DNA from: Prostheceraeus crozeri
Lineage: Eukaryota > Platyhelminthes > Polycladida > Euryleptidae
Assembly: GCA_907163375.1 (NCBI GenBank)
Contig: CAJQUW010009069.1
Location: 1 to 64,000, forward strand
Length of the DNA: 64,000 nucleotides
Direction of reading: 5' to 3'
Shown here: piece by piece, positions 40,831-54,207 of the stretch
Position numbering within the stretch: the first letter of the stretch is position 1
How the letters are laid out: every line of letters begins with the position of its first letter
Program-made: the position numbers and the translations under genes
Notes under the pieces: generated by a model
What the model saw: the letters and a program-made list of their open reading frames with translations, nothing else
What the model was told of the DNA's origin: nothing
The model's database searches: none

Positions 40831-41713
40831 CTTATCAAGCGTCATCAGCTTGAAGGACTTCTCACAACGTTAAATGATCAGGCAAGGTTTCCTAAGCGGC
40901 ATAATAATTTTGAACAGCTAATAAGCTCTTGCTGCTTTAATTGCTTGATTCTTTTGGAATGAGGCAGGGTTGATATACAAAGCCAATCTGGGCCATTGTC
41001 ATAAAAATGTTAAATGCTTCATTACTTATCCCAGTCAATCAAATATTTTCGTCACACGTAACTTTGGTGTATTTCAATGTACACCAGATCAATGCATATT
41101 AAACGCGAGAATAGTTGATAGCCCACAATTACAGTTGTGTTGTTGTAAAAGACCTACACCAAGTATAGATGCATGTGATAGCGTAGGAAAAGTGATGTTT
41201 AAATGGCCAGTTGATGCATATGTTTCATCAAAACAATTTTAGTACTATTTAAAGCTCTGGTATAAACATTAAAATGATCATGCGTAGAGCTTAGTATTCG
41301 GAATGATATTACACTTGTGAAAGCGGCATATTCGAAAGCTTATAGTCCATGTAGTACCGATGATTTTCCTCGTACTGTAGAAATTAGTTATGTCCTTTCT
41401 TGATTGACGATCGACTATCATGGCAGTTGTCAATTTAGGTATCAAGACAAGAAGTCAATATCCATCCCTCTTCAGTCCGGGTTTCATTGCATTTCATAAT
41501 TTCACCAACAATGTTATTGTTAAACCATCTGAGTTTTCTGAAGTCTGGCATATGCGTACAATATAGGAGGATAGGAGGTTAGTGAGTCAGCAGTCGTGAC
41601 GCAGAAGTCTATTCATGCAAAGTTGCTATGCTACCATGGATCGATCAACGACGTCTGTTCTTACTGCAGTCTTGGCCAAACGTATTAATGCGCCACGCTT
41701 TAAGCTGACAGCA
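40831..41713. other. No supported feature
   Basis: AT-rich, presumably host intergenic sequence between R3 and the hAT transposon. No gene or repeat structure that I can support. Confidence 0.4.
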
Positions 41714-41721
41714 CTTGGGTG
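41714..41721. repeat. 8-bp target duplication of hAT, left
   Basis: CTTGGGTG, repeated at 48054-48061. Confidence 0.9.
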
Positions 41722-41734
41722 CAGGCCCGTCGCG
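41722..41734 (+). repeat. hAT left terminal inverted repeat
   Basis: CAGGCCCGTCGCG, exact reverse complement of 48041-48053. Confidence 0.9.
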
Positions 41735-44318
41735 TCAGGGGGGGGCAGTGGTGCCAGGCCCCCCCCCAGATGGCTTTTGTGCCCCCCCAAATCTTGTTGA
41801 GCATGGCTGCAGGCAATAATCATTCATGGTCATGCACTCATGAGTAAACAAAAAGGAGTCACAAGAGAATTTGAGATTGTATGAGAAGTTTGACAATTTT
41901 CATCATCTTCCTGTCTTTCCTTCTCCTTGTTTCTTATTCCTAGCCTACGTGTGCTGTACCTGCTAGGTGAATTCATTCAAACACGACGTGGGGCAATCGT
42001 GATTATGTCATTAATGACAGCCGAAGTAAGTGAAACGCGCTGTCAGCGCCGTTTGCTTGGATCTGAGCTTCATAATTCTTTGTGAGTTTTTGCACTAAAT
42101 GGGCTGTCAGTTTCGCAAGTATTACAATTTTGCTTACATTACCCGAACAAGAAATGGTCAATGCATTTGCCGCCTTTTATCAAGAACATGGTCTGAAGCA
42201 AGGCGAGTCAAATTGATAAAGCGAGCATCGCTGTGGACTTCCTGCTGAGTGATAAATCGTCTGGAGATTTTGGGATGCAAAGCCGAAGCCCGGAAGCTGT
42301 TTAATCCATTATCAAACAGAGTTCCAGGTGAGTCTTGATCCGTGCGCACATGTTTATAACTGTACATTTTCCAATCAACATGCTTAAAACCGGCTTCTTG
42401 CATCTCATTTGTTCGCCAAGGTGATTTATTAACGTTCGAGTTATCAATTTATTATCCTGACGACTTGTGATTTGACTTCACGATACGTACATTGAACTGA
42501 TCATACAAGTGCATTATCTACAAACAGTCGGATTTAAGTTTTTAGTAAGTGTAGCCCCAAACATGAAAAATATTGAACTTCCAATTCAATGAAATGATGA
42601 AATCTCATTCAAAGTTGGTGATGCAATTTACAGTACGGAGCAACCTCCACAGCGGCACCAGAGCCCTGTCGCTGCGTCGTTTCTGGCAGCAGATTCGACT
42701 TACTTCGACGTGACAACCCTCGGCCCCGGGAATCACTCCTGGGTGGTTGTCTTTGGCGGGAATGCGTTAGAGTAACGCTGAACGAAGCAGTCGAAGGAAG
42801 AAAAACTCATGGGCTTAGATGCATCACTGACTTGGCCATTAGCAATAGGATGTCCCCTAGTTAGGTTGGCCCACTCAATAATTTAGTCTGACTTTCCCGC
42901 CCCTACCTTGTTCGGATGACCTGTCTGGGTGTAGTGTTGCATGCAGCGACTTCGACAGTCAGTGAATCTAGCAGGCACCCTGATCGGACTAGCCATCTGA
43001 GAAGGACCGGCCTGGTGGATGAGACGGGAGTTTAATGCATCATTCAATTCGCCAGCAGCTCCGATCATGAGATGATGGTTCCATCTCATCTTGGAGGTAG
43101 CTAGTTTAGGAATAGGGACCCAATATATATCTACACAGATTACACACACATGCATCTGCAAACACGCACGACTGAAACTTGAATGTCTGCATTCATTGTT
43201 TCAACCAAAATATTGATCAATTTGCATTTTGTTGGCATGCATCCTACAAATGATAGCAAATAAATGACATCGGAAAGTTAATGCAGAGGTGAATGTCAAG
43301 TGAACTGCAATGAATGATCAATGAGCCCATAAAGATGGAATGAGTATTTATGCAAAAACAAAATAAAAATGTGACAGCAAAAAATAATGCGACAATTGAA
43401 TTTCTCGACTTCGTCGCTGTTTCCTTTGAAACATTTTGGAAGAAATCTTCACACAAAAAAGTCATGTAATCTTCAAATGTAATTTCCCGTGGAAGATGTG
43501 GCTCAATTTCAGCTAATGTTCTCAGAATATTGTACATTTGCAATTTTTGTTGAATGCCGAGCCCCTTTAGTACATTAAGTCTATATAGGCTATTGGAACA
43601 GGGCCATTGAATGACCGTGATTTGTAGGGCTGTGTGCTTCCACACCTTGAAGAACCGATGCACCGGCATTTGACCATAGTGCAAGGTCAAATAAGAGGTT
43701 ATTCAACAAATAGGTCCAATTCATGTCGGTGGATGTACAATTGCCATGCTACATCAACTGCAGCATGCGTTTGTGGAAAAATTCATGCGTCTCTTTGGTC
43801 CGAGTAGATTTACATGTAGCTTATTAGAAACCTAGTTGGTAGATCTAGCTCACTCAATTGGCATGCCTGTGTCCTGCGTGGCAACCATTGTGTAGTAACT
43901 CGAAGTGCTTTTGAACCTGAGGAGTGAAAATGCTTTCTATCTTGACTTTTCGACATGCTTGGATCATCAGTCCGCTCAATAACATAATAGAGAAGATCAC
44001 AAATCACTTTACTTTCCTGAGCGACATGAAGCATCTTGATATGCATTAGCAGAAATTGTTCTACAATCACTTACATGCACACTAGGTGTACCGTCCAAAG
44101 AACTGGTGCATGCGAAAAGCAGTGCACCGGTGCACCGTGCAGAGCCCTAATTTTTGGTCAACTGATAAAGAGACGAGTTCCAAGGGGAGCTGCTTCTCAT
44201 TTTCTCAGGATGCATGTAATGCTCTATAAAATTAATATCTACTGCACGACATGCGTTCATGCATTAGTCATTATAGTTTCTACTTATGGTCTTTCAGAGT
44301 TTGACGCAAAAATCTGAG
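41735..44318. other. hAT 5' region, no supported gene
   Basis: About 2.6 kb between the left end and the first transposase exon. Poly-C/poly-G runs lie near 41738-41790. A splice-acceptor word (TCTTTCAG) at about 44290-44297 suggests an upstream untranslated exon. A minus-strand frame at 43244-43690 with a hydrophobic end has no recognisable homology. Confidence 0.5.
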
Positions 44319-47245
44319 ATGAAGCGCAGGAGGATTTCTGGAAATGGTTCTACCCTTTTGAATTATTTTTCAAAAGTTAGAAAAGAAGACACGGGCCACG
44401 CCTCAATTCCTGAATCGACGCAAACAGAGCTTGCAGCCTGCGATTCTGTGCCTATTTCGGTCACTGAAGACACGAACACGGACCGCACCTCCAATCCTGA
44501 ATCGACGCAAGCAGAGCTTGCGGTCTGCGATTCTTTGTCTACTTCGGTCACTGAAGACATGCACCATATTTCCAGTAAGTTCACACATGATCATGGATTC
44601 TCAATGTATGCCTGATATCTATTTGATTAGAATATATGATAATAATCAAAATAAATCTTCATGAAATTAGTAAAAAACTGTAATTGAATGCGAGGTATCA
44701 TGGCGAGAGATAGAGTAGCCAAGCAATGTTGCTTTGCATTTGTAGCTTTTCAGTAAAATATCTTTTTGTTGATATTTCTGTAAACCCAAAAAATTAACAG
44801 ATTTTACAAAACACTAATTTTTATGAAACGATGGGCTAATTACTCAAAACTATCGGATGCCTGCCCTTGAGAATGATTGGACTTCATGTAAGTTCGGCAT
44901 TTGCTTCAGAGCGGCGTTCATTCGAAGAAATGGGGGGTTATGGAGCACATTCAAATAGTGACTGACCAAATGCTTCTAGAGACTCAATGATAATGATTTT
45001 AATCAGCACATTTGAGAAAATGGTCAAATGAATATTCTTATAGTTATTCTTCTTGCATTTCAGATGTGCAGTTGAATCAAAAATCGACGACGAAATCTTC
45101 TTCATGTGAAGCTGTCGCTATTATTGATGATCTAGGACGGTTGGATGGTGAACCAGCACAGCCTTCACAGACAGTTTATTTTCCGAAGCAGTATGGCAGC
45201 CGAAAACGAGACTTTCATTCCAACTGGTTTCGAGGGCGTGAGTGATTGGAGTATTCGCTGTCCAAGAATGCGGCATTCTGTTATTGCTGTAGACATTTTA
45301 ACCGCAGTCATAGCGACCCCTACTTTACCACAATTGGTTATTCAAATTGGCAGCATGCACTAGATCGGATGAAAGGCTTTTCAAAGCATGAGACCTCAAA
45401 GCTTCATTTAACTGCAATGGCCTTATGGAAAGAGCGACAAAGACGTGATCAAGATGTCCAGCAGGTGTCTACTCTATTGTTCAACAAACAGCTTGAGAGG
45501 AATAGATACTATGTGAAGTCGATCTTCGAGATTGTCCAGTTTATTTGCCTCAATGAGCTTCCTCTTCGGGGAGATGGATGCGCGAGTGCATCGTCACTGG
45601 ACGACGAAAATGACTCTCAGCCGTCGGGATTGTTTCTCCGATTATTTGAATACACCTTAGTCAAGGACAAGCTGTTGAAGGAGTACTACGAAACTATTCC
45701 GAGAGTTGCGTCGTACACATCAGTTATGATTCAAAACGAAATAATCGACATCTTCCGGAGGGTTGTGGTTGACCATGCTGCAAAAGATATCAACACCGCT
45801 GATATTCCTTTCTTCACACTGAAAGCAGATGGTACTCGTGATGCACAGAATGTGGAGAATATCTCAGTTGTGGTGCGCTTTGTAAAGGACGGTAGTGTGC
45901 GTGAGACTTTAGTTGATATGACATCAACCAAAAAGTTGGATGCCATTTCATTAACTGATGTTCTGCTATCTAGCTTGGAAGGATGTGGAATTGATGCCTC
46001 ACGAATGTTGACCCAATGTTATGATGGCGCAAGCGTCATGTCAGGGAAGAAAGGAGGTGTCCAGAAAATAATGCAGGAGAAACTTGGAAAGGAAATTCCG
46101 TACGTCCATTGTTTCAACCACCAGCTGTACTTGGTTATTGTTCATGCCATTGCGGAAAATCCCCATGTTGAAAAATTCTTCGGAACTTGCAACAACATCT
46201 ACAAATTTGTACAATGCCCAAAAGTGTCAGAGTTGTACGCTGGAACAAAGTTTTCTCGCTTGTTGGATCAGCGTTGGAGTGGACATCAATCCACCAATAA
46301 CAGTATTATTCAAAATTGGCATCACCTGGTCGACATTATGGAACATTGTGAGGCACAAGCCAATGACTCCAACATATGTGTTCAAGCTGGTGGTTTAGCA
46401 AAAATGATTCAGAAGTACCGCTTCATGTTCATAGCTCATGTTATTCACAAGCTGCTAGACTTGATTGCTCCGGCTGACAAATACCTACAATCGCGTGATT
46501 GTGATGTCGAACAAGAAATAAGATTGATAAACATCATCCGTGAAGAAATATTGGCAATTCGCAATGACATTGACCTTCATTTTACTGCGATCGATCAATT
46601 GGTGAGAAATGACTACGATTTGTCACCCGATGATTCAAAGAGAACACGAAAGCTGCCGAATGCTCTTAGCAATAGCATCATTCTCAATTCAATCGGTTCG
46701 AATAACGACAGTGATAGACAAATTTTCATTGAAATTTAAGACAATGTCATTGGTGAGCTTGACGCCCGCTTTGGCGAGAGAAATAGTGAAATTTCCTCTT
46801 CATTATCAGCATTATGGCCCTCGAATCCACACTTCATGGAATCAAAGTATCTACAACCTCTTGCAAGCATGCTCGGACTTACATCAGCCCTTGAGACTGA
46901 ATCTGTTGTTGCAAAAGCTTTCTTATTGAAAGAATTTGATGGGACAAAACACAAATGTTTCAGTGACCTTTGTGCATTATTGCATCCTTTACGATCTGCT
47001 TTTCCAGATGTGTACGCATTGTTCGCAGGAGCTTCTACGTTTGGAGCTAGCACTGCAGTGTGTGTGAAGCCTCATTTTCGACTCTCACTCGAGTACTGAC
47101 TCCTTATCGGCGCTCTATGACCCAAAAAAGGAAAAGTAATTTAGTGATTTTGTCCTTCTTGGCGACATACACTCATTTCGTTGACTTTGATGAGCTTTTA
47201 AAAATGTTTTCTGCATCAAAGAACAGGCGGCTTCAATTGTTTTGA
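44319..47245 (+). pseudogene. hAT transposase (ZMYM/TTF-type), two exons, decayed
   Basis: Exon 1 (44319-44574) starts MKRRRISGNGSTLLNYFSKV and includes two copies of a SVTEDT-type repeat. A GTAAGT donor at 44575 and a TTTCAG acceptor at 45063 keep the frame. Exon 2 gives a TTF-type zinc finger (CYCCRHFNR ... WQHALDRMKGFSKHETSKLH), the RNase-H-like catalytic region (FFTLKADGTRDAQN, then CYDGASVMSGKKGG, CFNHQLYLVI) and the C-terminal hAT dimerisation region (CEASFSTLTRVLTPYRRSM). Three lesions are visible: TGA at 45243 where relatives have Trp (RE-stop-LEYS), TAA at 46737, and a frameshift near 47058. It resembles zinc finger MYM-type 1-like proteins. It is inactive as it stands. Confidence 0.85.
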
Positions 47246-48040
47246 AGCATACAGCTGCCGAAGTGCAATGTTTTGACAATTGCTTTTTGTTATTATTGTC
47301 TTGTAATTATAGTCACATAATGCACATGCATCTAATCTGGCCAGTATAGGGTTCTTCTACAGTATACTGTATCTACAGTATGCAGGTGATAGCATGGGCC
47401 AACGTGCTGCAAAACAATATGCTGGTGCGCTCATGAGTCATAAATAAAAATATGTGAATGATGTTCCTTTTGATATTCAAACACATGGATGTGGGTGGTA
47501 GTCATATGTGAAATGCATTTGAGCATAAATAGTATCATGAACGCATGAATTTGCCCATGAAGAATCTTTTCGAGGACTAAACAAAACTAAGCATGAATGT
47601 GAGAGAATCGCTTGTGACAGCTAGGATGATGAACAGATCAAGCACTTGTTCACTTGCGTTGTATTCTACTTTTCATGAGACCCTTCCTAGCTTACAAAAC
47701 ATGACCTAAGGAATGGGCATAGACATCGGATTATACAATGTAGATAACAATGTGTGTATTAGATAGGCAGTGTCCGGTCTACTCCTAGAATAGTGTAATC
47801 CGATGTTTATGGAAATGGGCCTTCTAGGTTTTGTAGATCTATCAGTAACTGCGATAATTAACACATGTAATGCCGAATATTAATCAATAATTACACATGA
47901 CGCTGTCGATGGAAATGATCCAATGTCGTGTCGGTGAAGTGACCCACGATCATGCTTTCATCAGCAGTCAGTTAAACTTTTTTCGCCAGCCATGTTGTAA
48001 ATAAATGGGTCCACCGGTGCCCCCCCAGGTAGAGAGGCCG
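47246..48040. other. hAT 3' region
   Basis: Non-coding sequence between the transposase end and the right terminal repeat; an AATAAA-like word near 47440 could be the polyadenylation signal. Confidence 0.45.
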
Positions 48041-48053
48041 CGCGACGGGCCTG
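48041..48053 (-). repeat. hAT right terminal inverted repeat
   Basis: CGCGACGGGCCTG. Confidence 0.9.
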
Positions 48054-48061
48054 CTTGGGTG
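48054..48061. repeat. 8-bp target duplication of hAT, right
   Basis: CTTGGGTG, identical to 41714-41721. Confidence 0.9.
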
Positions 48062-51000
48062 TCAAGTCGAAACTCGGAATTCGACATTAGCAGCGTGAAA
48101 CAAAGTCATTTTCTGATGGACTGTTTCGGTTAATATTCGCTTTGCAGTTACTCAATGACTTCAACGGAAAGCCAATGCAAACTTAATTTACAATTGCTGT
48201 CTTCAAGTTTCACCTGACTTTGTAGCGTCGTGAAGGATTGCATTTCCGTCAAACAAGTGAGGAAGAGATCATATCCTATAAATCCTGTCAAACAAGATGC
48301 GGAATCGAGCATTCTTTATCACGTGCGCGGAAAAGGGACGGCTAGCAAGATCGAATTCTCTTTTACTTGACAAGATTCCAGACCAAGGTGAGAAAATATA
48401 ATCAATCTCAATCATTTTATGCAATAAAAATATTACGATAAGTGAAAATGTAGGATTCAAAAATTTAGGAAAATTACATGTTTTGAAAGTTGCTGATAAC
48501 CTGTTAAATTTAATCGAAAGCACGAAAACTTGAAGTGCTATTAGTTAAGTGATCGTGTGACTTATTCATCTGTGTACTGACATTCATTCAGATTTGCTAA
48601 GTCTTATCCCTATTAAAAAATAGCAGCATTATGTTTGAACTGTATGCTGTCTCTGCAGGCCAGATATTAAGCGCACGATGAGGTCAGCAAAGTCATTCCC
48701 CGACAACTCGTGAAGCGATGATGACCACGCCAGATCCCTTACACTAACATTTTTTCAACTAAAAAAGGTTGTGGCGAGGCAGTGATCATGTGAAAATTTT
48801 AAATGGCAGTAGTGGATGAGATGAAGAGGGAGATGGAGAGAGGACAATGTACACACGATCAACCATAATGCGTCGAATAGACGAAGTCAAATGAAGCGGT
48901 TGACATCGCTGCGCTTCACGTTATCGTCTATAATGCAAAAAGTACTTGTCCGATCTGCATAAAGTTTTGATATAGGTAGAAAATATGCTTAAGTAGGCCT
49001 ACGTCTACCCGAAGCTTGGTGACGATTGATATATTTTTGCAGATTTTAGACGAATTTGAAAACCTGGGGATAATCGAGTTTCCGCACTCATCAGATAGTG
49101 AATAACAATTTTATGGATTAACATCTTTCAAACAGAAATTATCGAACAAATATGAAAATGTGGTAAAATGTCTTATAACATTATTTCCTTTCTGACATGA
49201 TCAAATTGAAAAATGACAAAATGAAAAAAGCATTAAAAATTTCGCAAAATCAAGAGTTTTTTAAATATCATTTTCTCAAATTATATCGTGGTAAAATATC
49301 AAGTTTCAAAGTATTTTGAAATTATTTTTAAGAACACTCGAGAGCTCAATATGCTGATGCTTAATAATCCACCTTTTATTCCTTACCTGATCATTCTTGT
49401 AATTGATGATTCATATCAAGAATAACTAATTATGAAGTAAGCGCTGAATAGAATGGTGATTTAGGTTTGACCGATCAAGAAGCTAATCATATCAAGTATA
49501 GACATGTCAACTGCAGAATGACACTCCAACAGCATAGTTACCGAAATGAGGTGAAGTGTGCCCGTTTCAAATGCCAACAATCATATCCTGCAATTGCATT
49601 ATGCTTCCCCTAGGCAGGGAGTCTTCTGAGCATAGGATTCGCTAATTCTTTCAGTCATAGTTAAACTTGTGATCATTTTTTCATTTCCTTCAGAAAATTA
49701 TTTGTTATGTAATAACGTCTGTACATGCACATCTGTATGTCGCATGTTTAATTTCAATTTTACCAAATTTCTTTCTCTGTATTTTCCTTAAGACAGTAGG
49801 ACATTATGCATTCTCTTGAAATAGTGCATGTGAGCTTAACTTAGGCCGTGCGCAGTGAAGCCATCTAGATAAATGTGTAAATGCGATTATAGCATTAAAC
49901 GCTCGGTACCTGAGTTTTGCTCCCGCAATTGGCGCAGTATGTTGCTGATGCGCCATGAGAGAAAGCTACCAACGGAACTCAATGAACTCCTCGATCCTCT
50001 CTCACTAATGAATATTTGGAGATTATGATTTGTTAGTGATATTTATTCGACAAAATTTGATCAGATCTTGAAAAACTGCAGATAAAAACATGTTTTTTTC
50101 ATTTTAAACAAACAAACATGTTTTTTTCGTTTTAAACACTGTTTTTTATGTTTTTTTAGTTTTTTTCAAAATTTCTACGTTTTTTTGTAAATATTGCAAA
50201 GATATCAATGTATTTTAACATTAATTTGTACAATTAAGTTAAGAAGAATAATTTGTAAGGATATAGGTAGGCCAATTGATACATAGGGGCCTAGACCCCT
50301 ACATAGGCCTACATTTCATAGATATTTCATGTAGCAGGTTTAGCAAAACAGTATCCTAAAGGTACGTCGCTAGATATCAAATTTACTGCATCATGTACAA
50401 CTGCATTCAGGCTTAGGCCTACTGTCAGTTCTGTCGTAATAAGCTTATGTACAGGCTTATTATAGGCTTAAGCTGTTTTTTCATGTTTAAAATCAAAACA
50501 TGTTTTTCGTATGTTTAAAGCATTTCATTTCAAACACTTGTCAATCCTGCTTTAGACTATCAGTAAATGTTAATTAACTTAATTCTAATTAACTTAATTA
50601 ACTTAATTTTTAAAACCACTTAAACAGTCAATTTAACATACAAAGCGTAGAATAACAAAGTTTCAAAAATTCCTTAGAAACTTTAAAAAAGTGCTATGTT
50701 TTTTTCATGTTTAAAACATGTTTTTTTCGTATGTTTAAAACACGTGTTTAAAACATGTTTAAAACAATTTGTTTTAAACACTTACCAACCTTGAAAACTC
50801 TTGTAACTGTAAGAGAGGTGCCGTCATGATAAACTTTCAATCATTCTTGACTTTTTGTACAAACAACGTTCAGTAGCCCTTAATTAATTTCTTATGGCAC
50901 CGGATTTTACAGTAAGTCCCCCCCAAATAACAAGCTTCAGGATTTTCGCTTACGGTAGCTTGCCGCGGAGTAAGCTTTAGGGAGGTATTCATTTGAGTGC

Positions 51001-53609
51001 GCTTGATCAATCTTTGCTTCACGCTGCTACGTCAGTAAAATTGACACTTCTTCTCTGTTCTTCTTCTCAACCATGAGCCAACATGAATATTAATTTCGAG
51101 GGAAAATAGAAATCCTTTCACTAGAATAACACATTATCAGCATAATTTCATCTTAAATAAACTCCAACATTTGAAGCAATGCAACTGATTGGCCTCATCT
51201 TCGGGATGGACTGAGAGTTTCAGGAGCTTATCATCTTTATAAACCATCGACCAAATCAGATCAGAAATAACTTTTTAGCATGACAAAATTGAGTTTGATA
51301 CGATGAAAAATCAGTTTCAAAGCGTCGAACCACGTATGTTCTCTTTCTCCTGTGATTAAGCATCACCGGGATGGAACAGGCCGCGGGCACGGCCTTCCGA
51401 TTAATTTTAGTGGGCCTACGTTGACCATTAACTATGCATTCCCTCTAGAGGAAATCGTTTAGTCAATCAAAAGGAAAACACCATTATAGGAGCATGTATA
51501 GTTAGTGTAACATATTTAAAGATACCTACCTAAACATGCTCTATCTGACATAAATGTTGCGAACTGATTCTTAAATAGTAAGAAAATACTAACTTTCGCA
51601 TGTAATTACACATAGCTTATCCCAAATAAAATAGTCAGAATCCTATATTCTAGCCTACATGAATTTTTATAGCAGCAAATAAAAAATTAAGCTCCACCAT
51701 TCTGCTAAGGTCCACATTCTTTCTATCGACTTTTAAAAGCGCGGGACGCCGAAGGGCGTCAACTTCAGCATAATTTTAGCGCCAGTAGAAATCGACCTCA
51801 AAAGAAAGGGGATCTTGATTTTTTTCTGTGCTGTTATAATTACTATGATCTCCTGCCGTTTGGTCAACTGTGTGAATTTTGTAAGAATGATGTATTCCTT
51901 AGCCTATCGAATGATTATTTCATATCTCGATTAATTGGAAATAATCTCGAGGAATCAAAATGAATGATTGGATTTCAATGCAAACACATGTACGAGTAAT
52001 GATAGTAGCGCCTACAGCCTGTGCTCTTGACAGTCGCGATGGTAGAGCAGTGTCTGAAGTTAGCGGCATGCGATAAATTTTGATTGACATCGTACGTTGT
52101 CAACCCCTGCTGGCTTTGATTACTCCGGCCGGTTTCAGCCCTGACTCATTTATATTATTTATATTGATAGAATTTTCTAGCAATGCATTCCCAATTTAAT
52201 GTGTATTTAACTAACTTTTGTAAAATGCTTTAAAAGTAGGTTTCGTTATAGATCGCAGATTTCCTTTGCTAAGACTGGCCACTTTGGCAATGTTTTCCAC
52301 GGTTTTTATGCAAGTATTTGAGCATTCCGAAATCTTGCTCCGGTGCAGAGTTGTGGGTACAATTTCTCTGCATGGTTGATATTTCTTAAAACTATATTTA
52401 TCACTGTTCTAAACTTGCGGAAAACCCTTTAGCATGCTAGTATGTTTCAATGAAAACAAAATATTTTGGTAATCGTGAAAACAACCACAGGTAAAAATTT
52501 TGGTTAAGCATCGTTTTTTATAACAAATGTGCACATTCAGCATCTGCTTTTGGTTTCATCTTTTGTTAAAAAAAGAAGTTGCAGATGCCTGCTCCTCACA
52601 GCAGGCCTATTATCATTTCAATGATTCTGATTTCTGTAGTAGCCTACTACAGAATTAGCTGATCACAAAGCTAATCATATCCATGATGTGGCCCGCTACT
52701 AGCACCGTTTTTAACACCTATGAGCTGGATGATTCGCATGCAACATGCAAAACTTGCAAGTCATGGCATACATGTACATTTGAAAAATTTCTCTTCTTTG
52801 TCCTTGACTCGGCCTCCTACGAAATTTGTTTCATAATTAGCTAGCAGTTTCTCTACTTAAAGCACATGTACATGTACATGTATGTTCTCTGCCAGAACTG
52901 CATGTGCATATATTAGTTTTGCAATTTCCAATTCATACAAGCAGTGGCAGTAGCAACGCTCGCATCACCTTGGCCTCCAGACAAAAAAAGTGCGAACTGA
53001 AGTATAGGGCGAACAGATCTCTCCAAATGTGCACCTACAGCACAATGCAACTAATATTCAAGACTCACAGTTTACGAGCAATCATAAAGTTCAATCGTTT
53101 TGCAAACTTCAATTTTCAACAAGTACACTTTGTCATGTCTTAATAGTTGTTTCCTGTAACGTAAGTGATGCAATTGTCATTCATATCTTGACATCCACTC
53201 CACTTTCTGTTACGTTTTCCTGACTACAAGTTTTCAACTGCACAAAACAAGAAAAGCAACTGCACATTTGAATTTAGAACTGCAGAAATTGTGTCCAGTT
53301 GCACGTTAAAGAACCCTATAGCTAAACAACAGTGCATGAGAGTGACCATGATCTACCATGGACGTTACTTAGAGAACGATCTGCCGCGATGATTGGTGTG
53401 GTGCATTCGAATATACTGTACAACAACAGTATCTATTTCCTAAAACTGAGGATTCGCGTTGTTGTATTTCACTTGGAGAACGCATTAAGTGAATTACATG
53501 TGCTTGTATGTCGGCCATCCTTATTAGGTACTAGTCTCAAAAGGGTATTTCGGTCTATCTTTCAGTATTTGTACAAATCTCATGGTTCCTATTTCATCAA
53601 AATATAGAG
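48062..53609. other. Apparently non-coding host sequence
   Basis: About 5.5 kb with no frame I can support. It holds a T-rich cluster in which ATGTTTTTTTC and GTTTAAAAC words recur (50085-50170, 50475-50530, 50695-50770) and a small ACATGT microsatellite near 52863-52881. TAGGCCTA words are common (for example near 50271, 50298). It ends where the AT-rich Polinton-like element begins. Confidence 0.5.
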
Positions 53610-53837
53610 AGTAATGGATAAAAGACCGTTCCAGGACACCATAAAATCAAAAAATTAGTACTTTTAAAAACGACATAAATTTATGAATTTAGTCCCTTTT
53701 TCAGGTTTTTAAGACCTAAATTCATGAATTTAGTCTATTCAAAAAGTACCATTTTTTCAAAAAATGGTATTTTTAAAAACAACATAAATTCATGAATTTG
53801 AACCCTTTTTCAGGTTATGAAGACCTAAATTCATAAA

Positions 53838-53868
53838 TCGGCTAAAGCCAGAGGAGCTTCGCTCCGAT
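53838..53868. repeat. Double-hairpin insert absent from copy A
   Basis: About 30 nt containing GGC-TAAA-GCC and GGAGC-TTC-GCTCC. At the matching site in copy A (about 1030) the flanks are joined without it. It is the reciprocal of the insert at 690-727. Confidence 0.65.
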
Positions 53869-53933
53869 TTGGGTGTTTTTAAAAATACCCAATTTTTCAA
53901 ATTTTTCAAAATCTCAAATTTGAGAATTACAAT

Positions 53934-53980
53934 CGGGCGAAGCGCGAAGCGCGAAGCCCTAGAACCTTCGGTTCGATTTT
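53934..53980. repeat. Double-hairpin repeat
   Basis: GGGCGAAGC-type arm, duplicated internally, followed by GAACC-TTC-GGTTC. Shared with copy A at 936-974. Confidence 0.6.
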
Positions 53981-54207
53981 CACCCCCCCCAAAATCATGA
54001 CCGTTCCAGGACACCGAAAATCATAAAAGTTAAGAATCTCAAATTTGTGATTATGACATTTTTCATTGCTTAAATCATGACCGTTCTAGGACACCGAAAA
54101 CCCGGACACCGAAAAAATCATAAAAGTTGAGAATTTCAAATTCATGAATTTTATCCATCTTTCAGGTTTTTAAAATATATCATGTGACTAAAAATATTTC
54201 TTTAAAA

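Larger units (their letters stand above)
41722..48053 (+). mobile_element. hAT DNA transposon, complete ends
   Basis: A 6,332-bp element with 13-bp perfect terminal inverted repeats (CAGGCCCGTCGCG and CGCGACGGGCCTG) and a perfect 8-bp target duplication, the hAT signature. Imperfect similarity continues inside both ends as C/G runs (GCCCCCCC). The transposase occupies the right-centre on the plus strand. The left 2.5 kb is non-coding or holds introns or passenger DNA. Intact ends with a decayed gene mean that it can only be a passive substrate now. Confidence 0.92.
53610..54207 (+). repeat. Terminal repeat region of copy B
   Basis: Non-coding end with repeated ATTCATGAATTT palindromes, AAAAAGTACC words and GACCGTTCCAGGACACC at three places. 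It is the inverse of 600-1266. The right-hand terminal repeat of copy B is outside the window, so its use as an inverted terminal repeat is inferred. Confidence 0.7.

Noticed and set aside
43244-43690. 148-residue minus-strand frame inside the hAT element
   Set aside because: Has a helical stretch and a hydrophobic end, but nothing I can assign; could be chance or passenger sequence.
50085-50770. T-rich cluster as a transposon or retroposed tail
   Set aside because: Only low-complexity ATGTTTTTTTC/GTTTAAAAC words; no ends, duplication or coding sequence.
53332-53607. 91-residue frame just before copy B
   Set aside because: Short, without motifs, and ends at the element border by chance.
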